Part shown: piece after piece, positions 21,314-30,792 of the stretch
Layout: every line of letters starts with the position of its first letter
Position numbering within the stretch: position 1 is the first letter of the stretch
Assembly: GCF_012275515.1 (NCBI RefSeq)
Contig: NZ_JAAZQL010000003.1
Coordinates: 626,833-690,832 of the forward strand
From: Novosphingobium sp. SG707
GTDB taxonomy: Bacteria > Pseudomonadota > Alphaproteobacteria > Sphingomonadales > Sphingomonadaceae
Reading direction: 5' to 3'
DNA: 64,000 nt
Translations under genes and position numbers: made by a program
Notes under the pieces: model-generated
What the model was told of the DNA's origin: nothing
Database searches by the model: none
Seen by the model: only the letters and a program-made list of their open reading frames with translations

Positions 21314-21625
21314 ATGATTTCGCAACGCCAACGCGCTCTTGCCTTTGCTGTTGTCGCCTCGCTGGCGGTGGCCGCCTGCGGCAGTTCGGACAAGGCCGCC
21401 GACGCGGTGACGCCGGAAAACGTGGAAATGCCCGCCGAATCGGCGCTGGCCCCGGTTGATGCCGCGCCTGCGGCGGATTCGGCCGCCGCCGCCACATCCA
21501 CCGCCCCCACCACCACCGAGGGCGTTGCCGCCGCCGCAGGCCAGGCCGCCGCCGATGTGGCCGCCGCCGCCGCCGCCGCAGGCGCCGACATCAGCCCGAC
21601 CCCGACGCCCGCCAAGAAGCCCTGA
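21314..21625 (+). CDS. Small Ala-rich lipoprotein, unknown function
   Basis: This 103-aa protein has a lipoprotein signal with lipobox LAVAAC near residue 24, followed by a low-complexity tail rich in Ala, Pro, Thr and Asp. It is probably anchored in the inner or outer membrane by a lipid on the cysteine. I preferred the ATG at 21314 with GAGG a few bases upstream; a GTG 12 bp earlier is possible. There is no recognisable domain. It is divergent from the methionine operon and shares only that upstream region. Confidence 0.65.
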   Translation: MISQRQRALAFAVVASLAVAACGSSDKAADAVTPENVEMPAESALAPVDAAPAADSAAAATSTAPTTTEGVAAAAGQAAADVAAAAAAAGADISPTPTPAKKP

Positions 21626-21642
21626 TTTTTGATAAAAAATGA

Positions 21643-21670
21643 CCCGGACAAGGGGGATGCCTTGTCCGGG
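21643..21670. terminator. Strong hairpin after the lipoprotein gene
   Basis: CCCGGACAAGG pairs perfectly with CCTTGTCCGGG across a six-base loop, 18 bp after the lipoprotein stop. The T-run lies on the minus-strand side (ATTTTTTATC), while the plus side has no T-run. It may stop transcription in either direction with different strength. Confidence 0.55.
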
Positions 21671-21845
21671 CCAGTTCGATGGCGTGGTATCGCAAAACCA
21701 CCAGCCCATCGGGTCGCTGAACAAGTGTTAATGTTGGCCCTGACCCACCGCATCCCATGATCATGGTATAAAAGAAATTTTATACGTGTCGGCCCGCGGA
21801 TGCCCGGTGCTGGACGGGGGCCCCGCCGTTGCCTATTACGTCTCC

Positions 21846-22268
21846 ATGCCGCGCATTCCCGTCACCCGCTCGATCAGCCTCGATGAAAGCGAACTCGTCG
21901 AAAGCACGACCCGGTCCTCCGGGCCGGGCGGACAGCATGTGAACACCACAGACAGCGCGGTCATCCTCAAATTCGATGTCGCGGCCTCGCCCTCGCTGCC
22001 CGATGCGGTCAAATACCGCCTCGCGCGCATCGCCGGATCGCGCATGACCGCCGAGGGCGTGATCGTGCTGCGCTCTGAAGGCTCGCGCTCGCAATTGGTC
22101 AACCGGCAGGATGTGCGCGCGCGCCTCATCGCCATGATCGTCGAGGCCACCTTCGTCCCCAAGGCCCGCAAGGCCACCAAGCCCACCAAAGCCTCGCAAA
22201 CCCGGCGCATGGATGGGAAATCGCGCCGTTCCTCGGTGAAGGCGGGGCGGGGGAAGTGGAAGGAATGA
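21846..22268 (+). CDS. arfB: Alternative ribosome-rescue factor ArfB (peptidyl-tRNA hydrolase)
   Basis: This 140-aa protein resembles ArfB/YaeJ and mitochondrial ICT1. The release-factor GGQ motif sits at residues 28-30 (SSGPGGQHVNTT), and a basic C-terminal tail (KARKATKPTK... RRSSVKAGRGKW) would enter the empty mRNA channel. It releases stalled peptides from ribosomes lacking a stop codon. The ATG at 21846 starts the conserved MPRIPVTRSI; 20 more codons are open upstream but are unlike the family. It converges on the pseudouridine synthase gene, with a repeat element between them. Confidence 0.93.
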   Translation: MPRIPVTRSISLDESELVESTTRSSGPGGQHVNTTDSAVILKFDVAASPSLPDAVKYRLARIAGSRMTAEGVIVLRSEGSRSQLVNRQDVRARLIAMIVEATFVPKARKATKPTKASQTRRMDGKSRRSSVKAGRGKWKE

Positions 22269-22286
22269 GAGCTTTTGAGGCGTTAT

Positions 22287-22518
22287 GCCTCCGGCGGGCA
22301 AAGGGCGGGGGCCCTTTGCAATCCCATTAATGGGGGGCGCGTCGGTTCGGAGGTGGGTGATTGGTTTTTTAAAGTCTGCGGCGCGGCGAAGTGGCGCTGG
22401 TTGGCGCCGCAGGCTTTCAAATTTTGACGCTGCGTCCAAAGCTTAACGCTGAACCCTTGGCGCAACGAAAACATTAATGGGATTGCAAAGGGTGTAACAC
22501 CCTTTGCCCGCCGGAGGC
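22287..22518. repeat. Intergenic repeat element, copy A (BIME-like)
   Basis: The 232-bp element begins GCCTCCGGCGGG and ends with the inverse CCCGCCGGAGGC. Each end carries a hairpin: GCAAAGGGC/GCCCTTTGC on the left and GCAAAGGGTG/CACCCTTTGC on the right, flanked inside by AATCCC and GGGATT. A central inverted pair around TGCGGCGC/GCGCCGCA is also present. It lies between convergent arfB and the pseudouridine synthase gene. Copies B, C and D in this window have the same plan. Confidence 0.85.
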
Positions 22519-22525
22519 AAAACCC

Positions 22526-23248
22526 TCACTCCCCCTGATCTTCCTCGCCCTGCTGTTCCCAAACCTTCGCCAAATCCATCCCTTCCTCAAATCCCAATTC
22601 GATGAAATCCTCAGGGAGAGGCGCCACGGCATGGATCGGCGGCTTGCCCTCGCGCAGGACGGTCAGTTCGACTGCGTGAAGCATCGTGCGCGCCGCGCCC
22701 GTGCCGTCGCCATAGATCGGATCGCCCACCAGCGCCGCGCCGAGGCCCTTTTGCGCATGGACGCGGATCTGGTGGGTGCGGCCCGTTTCGGGGCGGAATT
22801 CGACCAGCGTCATCCCGTCCACTTCGGCGATCTTGCGCCAGTGGGTGACGGCGGGCTTGCCTTCGTGCGAGGCAACGATCCGCCAACCGCCATATTTGCT
22901 CGAGGTTTTGAGCAGGTTGAGCGAAATCGTGCCCGATTCCTTGCGCACCGGACCATTGACCACGCCAAGGTAGCGCTTGGACACCACGCGCGCCTCAAAC
23001 GCGGCGCAGAATCGCTTATGCGCCTTGGGATTGCGCGCCAAGAGCAGGCAGCCCGACGTGTCCTGATCGAGGCGGTGGACCGGCAGCGGCTCGCGCGCAA
23101 AGCCAAGGCGCAGATCGGGAAGGAAATCTTCCAGAGCCACGCCGCCCTTGCGCGGACGGTCGAGGGGCAAGCCGGCGGGCTTGTTGACGATCAGCGCTTC
23201 GCCGTCTTCAAACAGGATGGGAATGTTCATGCCCACCCCATAGATCAT
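22526..23248 (-). CDS. RluA-family pseudouridine synthase
   Basis: This 240-aa enzyme converts uridine to pseudouridine in rRNA or tRNA. The family motif HRLDQDTSG with its catalytic Asp and the downstream GRTHQIRVH are both present. The ATG at 23248 overlaps the aminotransferase stop as ATGA, indicating coupling; the ATG at 23230 (MNIPILFED) is an alternative start nearer to the family's usual N-terminus. There is no S4 domain, so it is a short RluA-type protein. Its target position is unknown. Confidence 0.88.
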   Translation of the reverse strand: MIYGVGMNIPILFEDGEALIVNKPAGLPLDRPRKGGVALEDFLPDLRLGFAREPLPVHRLDQDTSGCLLLARNPKAHKRFCAAFEARVVSKRYLGVVNGPVRKESGTISLNLLKTSSKYGGWRIVASHEGKPAVTHWRKIAEVDGMTLVEFRPETGRTHQIRVHAQKGLGAALVGDPIYGDGTGAARTMLHAVELTVLREGKPPIHAVAPLPEDFIELGFEEGMDLAKVWEQQGEEDQGE

Positions 23249-24423
23249 TTGAGGGCCGAAGCAATCCGGGCGAAGGCCTGCGTCAGTTTCGCCTCATCGG
23301 CGGCGAAGGAGATGCGGAAACCGGCAAAGCCGCAATGCGCGCCGCCAAAGGCGCTGGCCGCGACAATTGCCACGCCGTTTTCGAGCAGATGCATGGCCAA
23401 CGCTTCATCATCGCCAAAGCGGGGCATCAGGGGCGCGGCATCGATCATGCAATAGAACGCGCCATCGGGGATCGGCGTCGACAGGCCGGGAATCGCGTTG
23501 ATCGCATCGACGCAAAGGTCGCGCCGCGCCCGGAACCTCTCGCGCCAGTCGAGCAGGAATTCCTGCGGCCCTTCAAACGCGGCCACAGCGCCTGCCTGCG
23601 AGATCGAGCAGGCATTGCCCGAGACATGGCTTTGCAAACGCCCCATCGCGCCGATCAGCCATTCCGGCCCCGCCGCCACGCCAATGCGCAGCCCGGTCAT
23701 CGCATGGCTCTTCGACACGCCCGAAACGGTCAGCACCCGCTCGGCCAGATCGGGGCATTCCACCGCCAGCGTGGCATGAACGCCCCCATTATACCGCAGC
23801 GGCGCGTAAATATCGTCGCTCAGCACCAGCACCTGGGGATGGCGGCGCAGCACCTCGCCCAGCGCCTGCAAATCCGCCGCGCTGTATGTCGCGCCCGTCG
23901 GGTTACCGGGGCTGTTGAGCAGCAGCCAGCGGGTCTTCGGCGTAATCGCGGCGGCCAGAGCATCGGCCGAGAGCCGGAAACCATCGGCCGCATAAGTCGC
24001 CACCGGCACCACGCTCGCGCCCGAAAAGCGCACGATTTCGGGATAGGACACCCACCATGGCGCGGGGATCAGCACGTCATCGCCCGGATTGAGCGTGGCC
24101 ATCAGCGCGAGGAAGATCGACTGTTTCCCGCCCGAGGACACCAGCACCTGTGAAGGCGCGACCTTCAGCCCCAGATCGCGCTCATAATGCAGCGCCGAGG
24201 CGCGCCGCAGCGCCGCCGTGCCGGCCACCGCCGTATAGCGCGTGTCACCCGCATCCAGCGCATCCTTCATCGCGGCCACCACATGGGGCGGGGTCGGGAA
24301 ATCCGGCTCGCCCACGGACAGCGAGATGATGTCGCGGCCTTCCTCGCGCAGCGCGATGGCGCGGTCGGTCATGGCGTTGGTGCGCGAGGGCTGGATGCGC
24401 GAGAGGGCCTGGGAGATGTTCAT
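23245..24423 (-). CDS. Class I/II pyridoxal-phosphate aminotransferase, aspartate aminotransferase-like
   Basis: This 392-aa enzyme has the fold and motifs of aspartate/aromatic aminotransferases: NSPGNPTGATY, and a PLP lysine in SGVSKSHAMTG around residue 235, with GLRIG after it. It moves amino groups between amino acids and 2-oxo acids. The N-terminal SRIQPSRTNAMTDRA resembles the aspartate aminotransferases of the prephenate/aspartate (1-beta) group. It lies between the pabB-pabC fusion and the pseudouridine synthase gene on the same strand. Confidence 0.9.
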   Translation of the reverse strand: MNISQALSRIQPSRTNAMTDRAIALREEGRDIISLSVGEPDFPTPPHVVAAMKDALDAGDTRYTAVAGTAALRRASALHYERDLGLKVAPSQVLVSSGGKQSIFLALMATLNPGDDVLIPAPWWVSYPEIVRFSGASVVPVATYAADGFRLSADALAAAITPKTRWLLLNSPGNPTGATYSAADLQALGEVLRRHPQVLVLSDDIYAPLRYNGGVHATLAVECPDLAERVLTVSGVSKSHAMTGLRIGVAAGPEWLIGAMGRLQSHVSGNACSISQAGAVAAFEGPQEFLLDWRERFRARRDLCVDAINAIPGLSTPIPDGAFYCMIDAAPLMPRFGDDEALAMHLLENGVAIVAASAFGGAHCGFAGFRISFAADEAKLTQAFARIASALK

Positions 24424-24456
24424 GGAAAGCGCGTTAAGCGCAAAGGCGCTGCGCCA

Positions 24457-26307
24457 TCAAGCGCAAAGCTGCGCCCGCATCAAGCCGCGCAGGCCGTTGC
24501 CGATAAAGAATCCCTCCTCCAGATCCTCCAGCGTCAATTCCGCCTCACGCGCGCGCCCTTCCTCGATCAGCGTCCGGCGCAAAACCCCCGGCAACAGGCC
24601 CAGCGCCAAAGGCGGGGTCAACAGCATTCCGTCGCGTTCGACAAAGACGCTGGTGAAACAGCCCTCGGTGATCAGCCCATCGTCGCGGACAAAGATCGCC
24701 TCCTTCGCGCCCTCGGCCCGCGCCGCGCGCAGGCCCGCTTCATAGAACCAGCGGTCGGAGGTCTTGTGCCGCAGCCGCCAGTCGCCCGTGTCGAGCGGGA
24801 TGGGCAGGGCGATGACCGGCACCGGCCCGGCCGCGTCCAAAGGTGCGGGTAAAGGCCCGACCTCGACACTGACCGCCCCGCTGCGCCCCAGCACGAGGCG
24901 CAGGCGCGAGGGCTTTTCCACCTCGAAACACAGCGCATGGATGGCATTGCGCGCGCCGTGGCGGTCAAAGGAAAAACCCAGTTCGCCAGCGCTTTCCTTC
25001 ATCCGCTCCAGATGCGCCTCCAGCAGAGGTACGCCCTGTTCGGGATCAAAGGCCATGGTCTCGATCAGATCGAAGGCCGCAATCCTCTTGTCCGGCGCTG
25101 GCTGATGCACGAAACCCCCTTTGACCAGACATTCCCGCCATTCGTCGATGGCATGCGAATCCGCCACCACCGCCGACCCCACGCCCAGCACCGCTTTCCC
25201 ATCGGGCGCCAGACGCAAAGAGCGGATTGCCACATTGAATGCGGCGCATCCAGTGGAATTACCGGGCGTTGGCGGGTCGATATGGCCCAGAGATCCGCAA
25301 TAGATCCCGCGCGGATCGCGTTCATGGGCATGGATCAATTCCATCGCGCGGATTTTTGGCGCGCCCGTCACCGATCCGCAGGGAAACAGCGCCCGGATCA
25401 CATCGACCAAAGAGCGTCCCTCCTCCAGCCGCGCCGTTACGGTGGAGACCATCTGATGCACGGTGGGATAGGATTCGATGGCAAAGGGTGCGTCCACTCG
25501 CACGCTGCCCGCATCGGACACGCGGGCGATGTCATTGCGCATCAGATCAAGGATCATCAGATTTTCCGAACGATCCTTGATGCTTTCGACCAGTTCGCGC
25601 GCCAAGGCCGCATCGGCCTTGGGCGTGGCGCCGCGCGGGCGGGTGCCCTTCATCGGCTTGGCGCGCAAATCCCGCCCCTGTGCCTCAAAGAACAATTCGG
25701 GCGAGAGGCTGAGCAGCCAATATTGGCCGTCGAACAAGATGCCGCCATGGCCGCCCCCGCCGCTGCTGCGCAATTGGGCATAGAGCGCCAGCGGATCGCC
25801 CGCCCATGGTCCGGCCAGCGGAAAGGTGAAATTGGCCTGATAGATGTCGCCCGCGCGGATCGCTTCGGCAATATGGCCAAAGGCAGACGTATAGGCCCCC
25901 GGCCCGATGGCGGGTACCATGGGGCCGATCCGGGGCGCCGGATCATGCGCGGCATGCCCGGCCAGCCATTGCTCCACCTGCGCGCCCGACATATCCTGCC
26001 AGCCTTCAAAGGCCCCCATCCACACCAGCGGCCCATCGGCCCCGCTGCGCGCCGCGGCCAGAGGGGCGAGGCGTGGTTCCAGCGCCAACCCTGCCTCATA
26101 GCCGAAATGGCCCGCGCAGGCGTAACCCTGCGCGATCAGCGCCTCGATCCGCGCCAGCGCCGGGGCGACCTCTTCGGGCCGCCGCGCGACGATGATCTCG
26201 CGGGGATTGGTATAGAGCCGCGCACAGCCTTGTTCTCCGGCCCGTGCGTCGTCGAGCAGAACAAAGGGCGCGTCACGGCGCCGGTCGTTTCTTATGGAAT
26301 CTCCCAT
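24457..26307 (-). CDS. pabB: Aminodeoxychorismate synthase component I fused to 4-amino-4-deoxychorismate lyase
   Basis: This 616-aa fusion makes 4-aminobenzoate for folate. Residues 1 to about 350 are the chorismate-binding PabB domain (GDIYQANFTF, AKPMKGTRPRG, SENLMILDLMRND, CGSVTGAPKIRAMELI). From about residue 370 there is a class IV aminotransferase-like PabC domain (FDLIETMAF... ITEGCFTSVFVE). PabB aminates chorismate with ammonia from a separate PabA; the PabC part removes pyruvate. No pabA is in the window. Such fusions are known in several bacteria. The gene stands 33 bp upstream of the aminotransferase gene. Confidence 0.92.
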   Translation of the reverse strand: MGDSIRNDRRRDAPFVLLDDARAGEQGCARLYTNPREIIVARRPEEVAPALARIEALIAQGYACAGHFGYEAGLALEPRLAPLAAARSGADGPLVWMGAFEGWQDMSGAQVEQWLAGHAAHDPAPRIGPMVPAIGPGAYTSAFGHIAEAIRAGDIYQANFTFPLAGPWAGDPLALYAQLRSSGGGGHGGILFDGQYWLLSLSPELFFEAQGRDLRAKPMKGTRPRGATPKADAALARELVESIKDRSENLMILDLMRNDIARVSDAGSVRVDAPFAIESYPTVHQMVSTVTARLEEGRSLVDVIRALFPCGSVTGAPKIRAMELIHAHERDPRGIYCGSLGHIDPPTPGNSTGCAAFNVAIRSLRLAPDGKAVLGVGSAVVADSHAIDEWRECLVKGGFVHQPAPDKRIAAFDLIETMAFDPEQGVPLLEAHLERMKESAGELGFSFDRHGARNAIHALCFEVEKPSRLRLVLGRSGAVSVEVGPLPAPLDAAGPVPVIALPIPLDTGDWRLRHKTSDRWFYEAGLRAARAEGAKEAIFVRDDGLITEGCFTSVFVERDGMLLTPPLALGLLPGVLRRTLIEEGRAREAELTLEDLEEGFFIGNGLRGLMRAQLCA

Positions 26308-26512
26308 GATGCGCGGCTTCTAGCGATGTCGGGCCAAGGTTGCAAAATCCCTTTGTTCGACGGGCGTCCGTGATGCGCTTTGCCCGAAGAAAGCGATAGA
26401 AATGGCCTAACATCGCATTATATTGGACGAATTGGAGGGGCTGGCCCGTTCGGCCCTGTCGACTGGCGGGCCATCATGAACGGGGCGGGGAGCGCCCGGG
26501 GGGAGAGCGATC

Positions 26513-29263
26513 ATGCGTCATCATCGGCTTTTTGGCACTGTGCTTTGCGCCGCCATGATGCTGCCCCATGGGGTATGGGCCGCGCCCCATCCTGCGGCGC
26601 GCCCGGTTGCCCGCCATCCCGCACCCGCCGCGCCCGCGCCCGTTGTTGCCGAGCCTGTGGCGGCCCCCGCTGCCCCGGCCCAGCCATTGCCGCCCCCGCC
26701 TCCCGCGCCGCGCGGGCGGCTGGATGGCGCGGTGACACCCGCCTTCTACCGCCTCGACCTCTCCGTCGATCCGGCCAAGGAGCGCTTTTCCGGCCATGTC
26801 GAGATTGACGCGCTGCTCCACGGGGCGTCGCATTATGTCTATCTGCATGGGCGCGATCTCAATGTCACGCGGGTCAGCGCCAACGTCAACGGGCGCAAAT
26901 TTGCGGGCCATTGGAAACAGGTGGACGACACCGGCGTCGCCCTGCTGACGTTTGACGAGGAATTGCCCGCCGGTCAGGCCACTTTCGCCTTTGACTATGA
27001 CGCCGCGTTTCAGGACGGGCCGCAGGGCATGTTCCGCGTGAAAGTGGGCGATGCGTGGTATAGCTGGACCCAGTTTGAATCGATCGACGCGCGCGCGGCT
27101 TTCCCCTCGTTTGACCAGCCGGGGTATAAGCAGCCCTTCACCGTCACGCTGCGCACGCCCAAGGGCATGACGGCGGTGTCCAATGCGCCCGAAACCGATA
27201 CGGTCGATGACGGCGCGCAGACCATCCACCGCTTTGCCCAGACCGCGCCGCTGCCCTCCTATCTGGTGGCGATGATGGTGGGGCCTTTTGCTGTGGCCAA
27301 GGGCGAGGTGGCGTCCACGCCCCAGCGCGATAAGCCTTTGCCCCTGCGCATCATTTCGACCCAGCAGAACAAGGACAAGCTCGCCTTCGCGCTGGAGAAC
27401 AGCAAGAGCATCGTCACCCATCTGGAAAACTATTTCGGCACCGCTTTCCCCTATCCCAAGCTGGACCAGATCACCGCGCCCGTCATGCCCGGCGCGATGG
27501 AGAATGCCGGGGCCGACCTCTATCAGGACAATCTGCTGATCCTCGACGATGCGGCCACCACGGCGCAAAAGCGCGCTTTCGGCATGGTGGTCGCGCATGA
27601 GCTGGCGCATCAATGGTTCGGCGATCTTGTGACGCCCGCGTGGTGGGATGACATCTGGCTCAACGAGAGCTTTGCCAACTGGATGGGCTATCGCATCGGC
27701 AACGAGTGGCGGGGCGATCTCAACATCGGCGCGGGCGCGCTGGAGGAAGGCTTTGCCGCGATGGGCACCGACGCCCTCTTGGCGGGGCGGCCGATCCATC
27801 AGAAAATCGACACCAACGCCCAGATCGACGCGGCCTTCGATTCGATCACCTATGGCAAGGGCGGCCATGTGGTGGCGATGATCGCGGCCTTTATGGGCGA
27901 TGATGCGTTCAAGGCGGGCGTGCGCGATTATATGGCCGCGCATCGCTACGGCAATGCCACCAGCGCCGACTTCTTCGCCTCGTTGGCCAAGGCTTCGGGC
28001 GATCCGCGCATCCTGCCCGCGATGCAGAGCTTTACCGACCAGCAGGGCATTCCCCTGCTGACCTTCAGCGGCGGCAAGGGCGAATATTACGCGGTGCAGA
28101 GCCGCTATGCCCGGTTGGGCACGCAGGCCCCGCCCCAGAAATGGTCGATCCCCTTTTGCGTGCGGGTGCAAAAGATCCGCCAGTGCCAGTTGCTGGACGG
28201 CGAGGCGGCGATCATCAGCATCATCGTCAATGGCGCGATGATTCCCAATGCGGGCGGCACCGGCTATTACCGTTTCGATATGCCGCAGGCCGATTGGGAA
28301 CGTCTGCTGGCGATTTCGGCGGGCCTTCCGGGCGGCGAGGCGCTGGCCGTGGCCGACAGCCTGTGGGCCAGTTTCCAGGCCGGGCGCGCGCGGCCCGCTT
28401 TGCTGCTGCAAATGGCGCGTACCATGGTGAATAACCCCGATTCCTATGCCGGCGCGGCGGCCACCGGATGGATGCAGACGCTCGAGCGCGCCGGTTTCTA
28501 TGACGCCCCGGCCGAGGCGGCCTATCGCGCCTTCTTCACGCGGCTCTATGCGCCGATGCTGACCAAGGCAGGGTTCAATCCGGCGTTGGGCGCCTATGCG
28601 GGCGAGGACGCCGAGGCTTCCCAGCGCCGCGCCCAACTGGTGCGCAAGATGGCGGGCGTGGCGCGCGATCCGGCGCTGCTCTCCACGCTGGCAGGCGCGG
28701 CGGGCGCATGGCTGGGGGGCAACAAGGCGGCGCTCGATCCGGCATGGTATGGCGTGGGCCTTGGCGCATGGCTGGAGGCGCAGCCGGACCGCATGGCGGC
28801 GGCCAAATCCCTGTTTGAACAGGCGCTGGCTTCGCAGGACCCGCTGTTCCGCCCCTCCGCGCTTTCGGCTCTGGCCGGGTCAGGCAAGGCGGATGTCGCG
28901 CAATGGCTGCTCGACGATGCCAAGGACAAGCGCTTGCGCCTGTCCGAAAGGGTGCAATTGGTGATGGGCGTGGCGGTGAACACCAAGACGCGCGACATGG
29001 GCTATGACTGGCTGCGCGCCCATGCCGATGAACTGCTCTCGGGCAGCTCGGGCATCTTCCTTGCCTCGCGCCTGCCGCAGGTGTTCGGCACCTTCTGTTC
29101 GGTGGAAAAATCCGAGGCGATCCAGAAGGATTTCGGCGCGCGGCTGGCGGGCAAGACCGGCGAGCTGGAGCTGGCCCGCGTCATCGAACAGGTCCATAGT
29201 TGCGGCGTGTTGAAGGACGCGCGCGCAGCCGAGGTTTCCGCCGCGATGGTGCGCGCCAAATAA
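26513..29263 (+). CDS. Exported M1-family zinc aminopeptidase
   Basis: This 916-aa metallopeptidase removes N-terminal amino acids from peptides. A signal peptide (MRHHRLFGTVLCAAMM... VWAA) precedes a Pro/Ala-rich linker (residues 25-70). The exopeptidase motif GAMEN is at 327-331 and the zinc motif HELAHQWFGD starts at His362, with a distal Glu in NESFANW. An ERAP1-like helical C-terminal domain follows. GGGGAGAG precedes the ATG. The protein is likely periplasmic or outside the cell, fitting the other peptidases in this region. Confidence 0.93.
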   Translation: MRHHRLFGTVLCAAMMLPHGVWAAPHPAARPVARHPAPAAPAPVVAEPVAAPAAPAQPLPPPPPAPRGRLDGAVTPAFYRLDLSVDPAKERFSGHVEIDALLHGASHYVYLHGRDLNVTRVSANVNGRKFAGHWKQVDDTGVALLTFDEELPAGQATFAFDYDAAFQDGPQGMFRVKVGDAWYSWTQFESIDARAAFPSFDQPGYKQPFTVTLRTPKGMTAVSNAPETDTVDDGAQTIHRFAQTAPLPSYLVAMMVGPFAVAKGEVASTPQRDKPLPLRIISTQQNKDKLAFALENSKSIVTHLENYFGTAFPYPKLDQITAPVMPGAMENAGADLYQDNLLILDDAATTAQKRAFGMVVAHELAHQWFGDLVTPAWWDDIWLNESFANWMGYRIGNEWRGDLNIGAGALEEGFAAMGTDALLAGRPIHQKIDTNAQIDAAFDSITYGKGGHVVAMIAAFMGDDAFKAGVRDYMAAHRYGNATSADFFASLAKASGDPRILPAMQSFTDQQGIPLLTFSGGKGEYYAVQSRYARLGTQAPPQKWSIPFCVRVQKIRQCQLLDGEAAIISIIVNGAMIPNAGGTGYYRFDMPQADWERLLAISAGLPGGEALAVADSLWASFQAGRARPALLLQMARTMVNNPDSYAGAAATGWMQTLERAGFYDAPAEAAYRAFFTRLYAPMLTKAGFNPALGAYAGEDAEASQRRAQLVRKMAGVARDPALLSTLAGAAGAWLGGNKAALDPAWYGVGLGAWLEAQPDRMAAAKSLFEQALASQDPLFRPSALSALAGSGKADVAQWLLDDAKDKRLRLSERVQLVMGVAVNTKTRDMGYDWLRAHADELLSGSSGIFLASRLPQVFGTFCSVEKSEAIQKDFGARLAGKTGELELARVIEQVHSCGVLKDARAAEVSAAMVRAK

Positions 29264-29277
29264 TCAGCCCGCCATAA

Positions 29278-30792
29278 TCAGGCAGGAAGCGGCAGCCAGA
29301 GCGTGGCCATCAGGCCGGTGACCGCTCCGCGCGCGTCGGTCTGGTTATGCAGCGTCAGCCGCCCGCCATGCTGGTCCGCAATCGCGCGGGCCAGCGTCAG
29401 GCCAAGGCCCGCGCCCCCGGTGGCAGTGTTGCGCGAAGGTTCGCCGCGGGTGAAAGGCTCGAACATCTTCTCGATGTCGCCGCCGATCCCCTTGCCATGG
29501 TCGACCACGCGGATCACCGCCCAGCCGCGCCCCTCGGCCTCCTCGCGCACCATCGTCACCTGCGCGCTGCCCGCATAGCGCAGCGCATTGCCGATCAGAT
29601 TGCGCAAGGCCCGGCGCAGCCATGTCGCGCGCACGGGCATGACCAGACGCGGCGCGTGGTCGAATTCCACATCCTCGCCCATATCCTCATATTCCTCGAC
29701 AATCGAGGCGACGAGGGCGGCCAGTTCGGTCGATTCCACCGGATCGCTGGGGCGGCCCACGCGGGCCAGCGAGAGAATGTCGTCCAATGAGCGGGTGATG
29801 TCCTCGATGGTCTTGGCCATCTTGTCGCGCTCGGCATCGTCCTCCACGCTCTCGATCCGCACGCGCAGCGCGGCCAGCGGCGTTTTCAGATCATGGCCGA
29901 TCGCGCCCAGCATCACGTCCTTTTCATTGATCAGCGAGGTGATGCGCATTTCCATCGCATTATGCGCCTCGATCAGATGACGCACATCGGCGGGGCCTTG
30001 CGGTTCAAGCTGGTCGGTGGATTCGCGGGTGCGGGCGAATTGATCGACCCGGCTGGTCAGCGCCGCCAGAGGTCGCGCGATCCGTCGCAGGATCAGCGCA
30101 ATCGCGCCCACCAGCACGGCATAGATGAACAGTGTCTGGGCAATCAGCGTGGCCAGCAGCCACGGATCGCGCGCGGGCACGGAGGAGCGCACCACCATCC
30201 AGTCGCCGCCGGTCTGCGCCTGCGCGGCGGCCACCAGCACATGTTTGGGCTTGGGCGGGGCATGGTCGCCCATCATCGCATAGCGGCGATCGACGCGCTT
30301 TTTCCAGAAGGGATCGTCGGCAATATCGCGCTCGACCACCATCAGATGCTGGGGTTTCAGATCCTGCGAGCCGAGCAGCTCATTGAGGCGCTGGGTGATT
30401 TCGGGCTTGGCCTCGTCGCCCGGATTGGGGCGGAAATCGGCCATGCGCACCGGGCGCGGCCCGCGCGGCATGTCGTCCGGCCCTCGCCCGACCATCATCG
30501 GCGGGCCATCATGGTGATGCGGGCCGCGCTCGGGCGGGCCGGGCGGAGGAGGGGGCGGGCCTCCTTCCGGAGCGTCCACCTCGTCGCGGTGGCGCAGCGC
30601 GATGGCCGCGCGCATCGCCAGTTCCTGCGTCACCTGCTGTTCGCGATATTCGGCCTGCGCCTTGTAGAGCAGGATCGCGCTGATCGTCTGGGCCAGCAAC
30701 AATGCGCCCGCCAGCGCCAGCATGACCTGTCCGGTCAGGCTGCCCGGTAAAAGTCGGGGCGGCAGAAACCGGCTGGGATCCCAGCGTTTCAT
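29278..30792 (-). CDS. Sensor histidine kinase with His/Met/Pro-rich periplasmic loop
   Basis: This 504-aa membrane kinase has TM1 about residues 20-44, a periplasmic domain, TM2 about 211-236, a HAMP domain, a dimerisation/phosphoacceptor helix with His300 (GAIGHDLKTPLAALR), and a HATPase domain (NLIGNALRYAG, GAGLGLTLARAI). The periplasmic loop has a conspicuous stretch rich in Pro, Gly, His, Asp and Met (about residues 76-116). The ATG at 30792 overlaps the stop of the response regulator as ATGA. The signal is unknown; the loop composition hints at metal binding. Confidence 0.92.
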   Translation of the reverse strand: MKRWDPSRFLPPRLLPGSLTGQVMLALAGALLLAQTISAILLYKAQAEYREQQVTQELAMRAAIALRHRDEVDAPEGGPPPPPPGPPERGPHHHDGPPMMVGRGPDDMPRGPRPVRMADFRPNPGDEAKPEITQRLNELLGSQDLKPQHLMVVERDIADDPFWKKRVDRRYAMMGDHAPPKPKHVLVAAAQAQTGGDWMVVRSSVPARDPWLLATLIAQTLFIYAVLVGAIALILRRIARPLAALTSRVDQFARTRESTDQLEPQGPADVRHLIEAHNAMEMRITSLINEKDVMLGAIGHDLKTPLAALRVRIESVEDDAERDKMAKTIEDITRSLDDILSLARVGRPSDPVESTELAALVASIVEEYEDMGEDVEFDHAPRLVMPVRATWLRRALRNLIGNALRYAGSAQVTMVREEAEGRGWAVIRVVDHGKGIGGDIEKMFEPFTRGEPSRNTATGGAGLGLTLARAIADQHGGRLTLHNQTDARGAVTGLMATLWLPLPA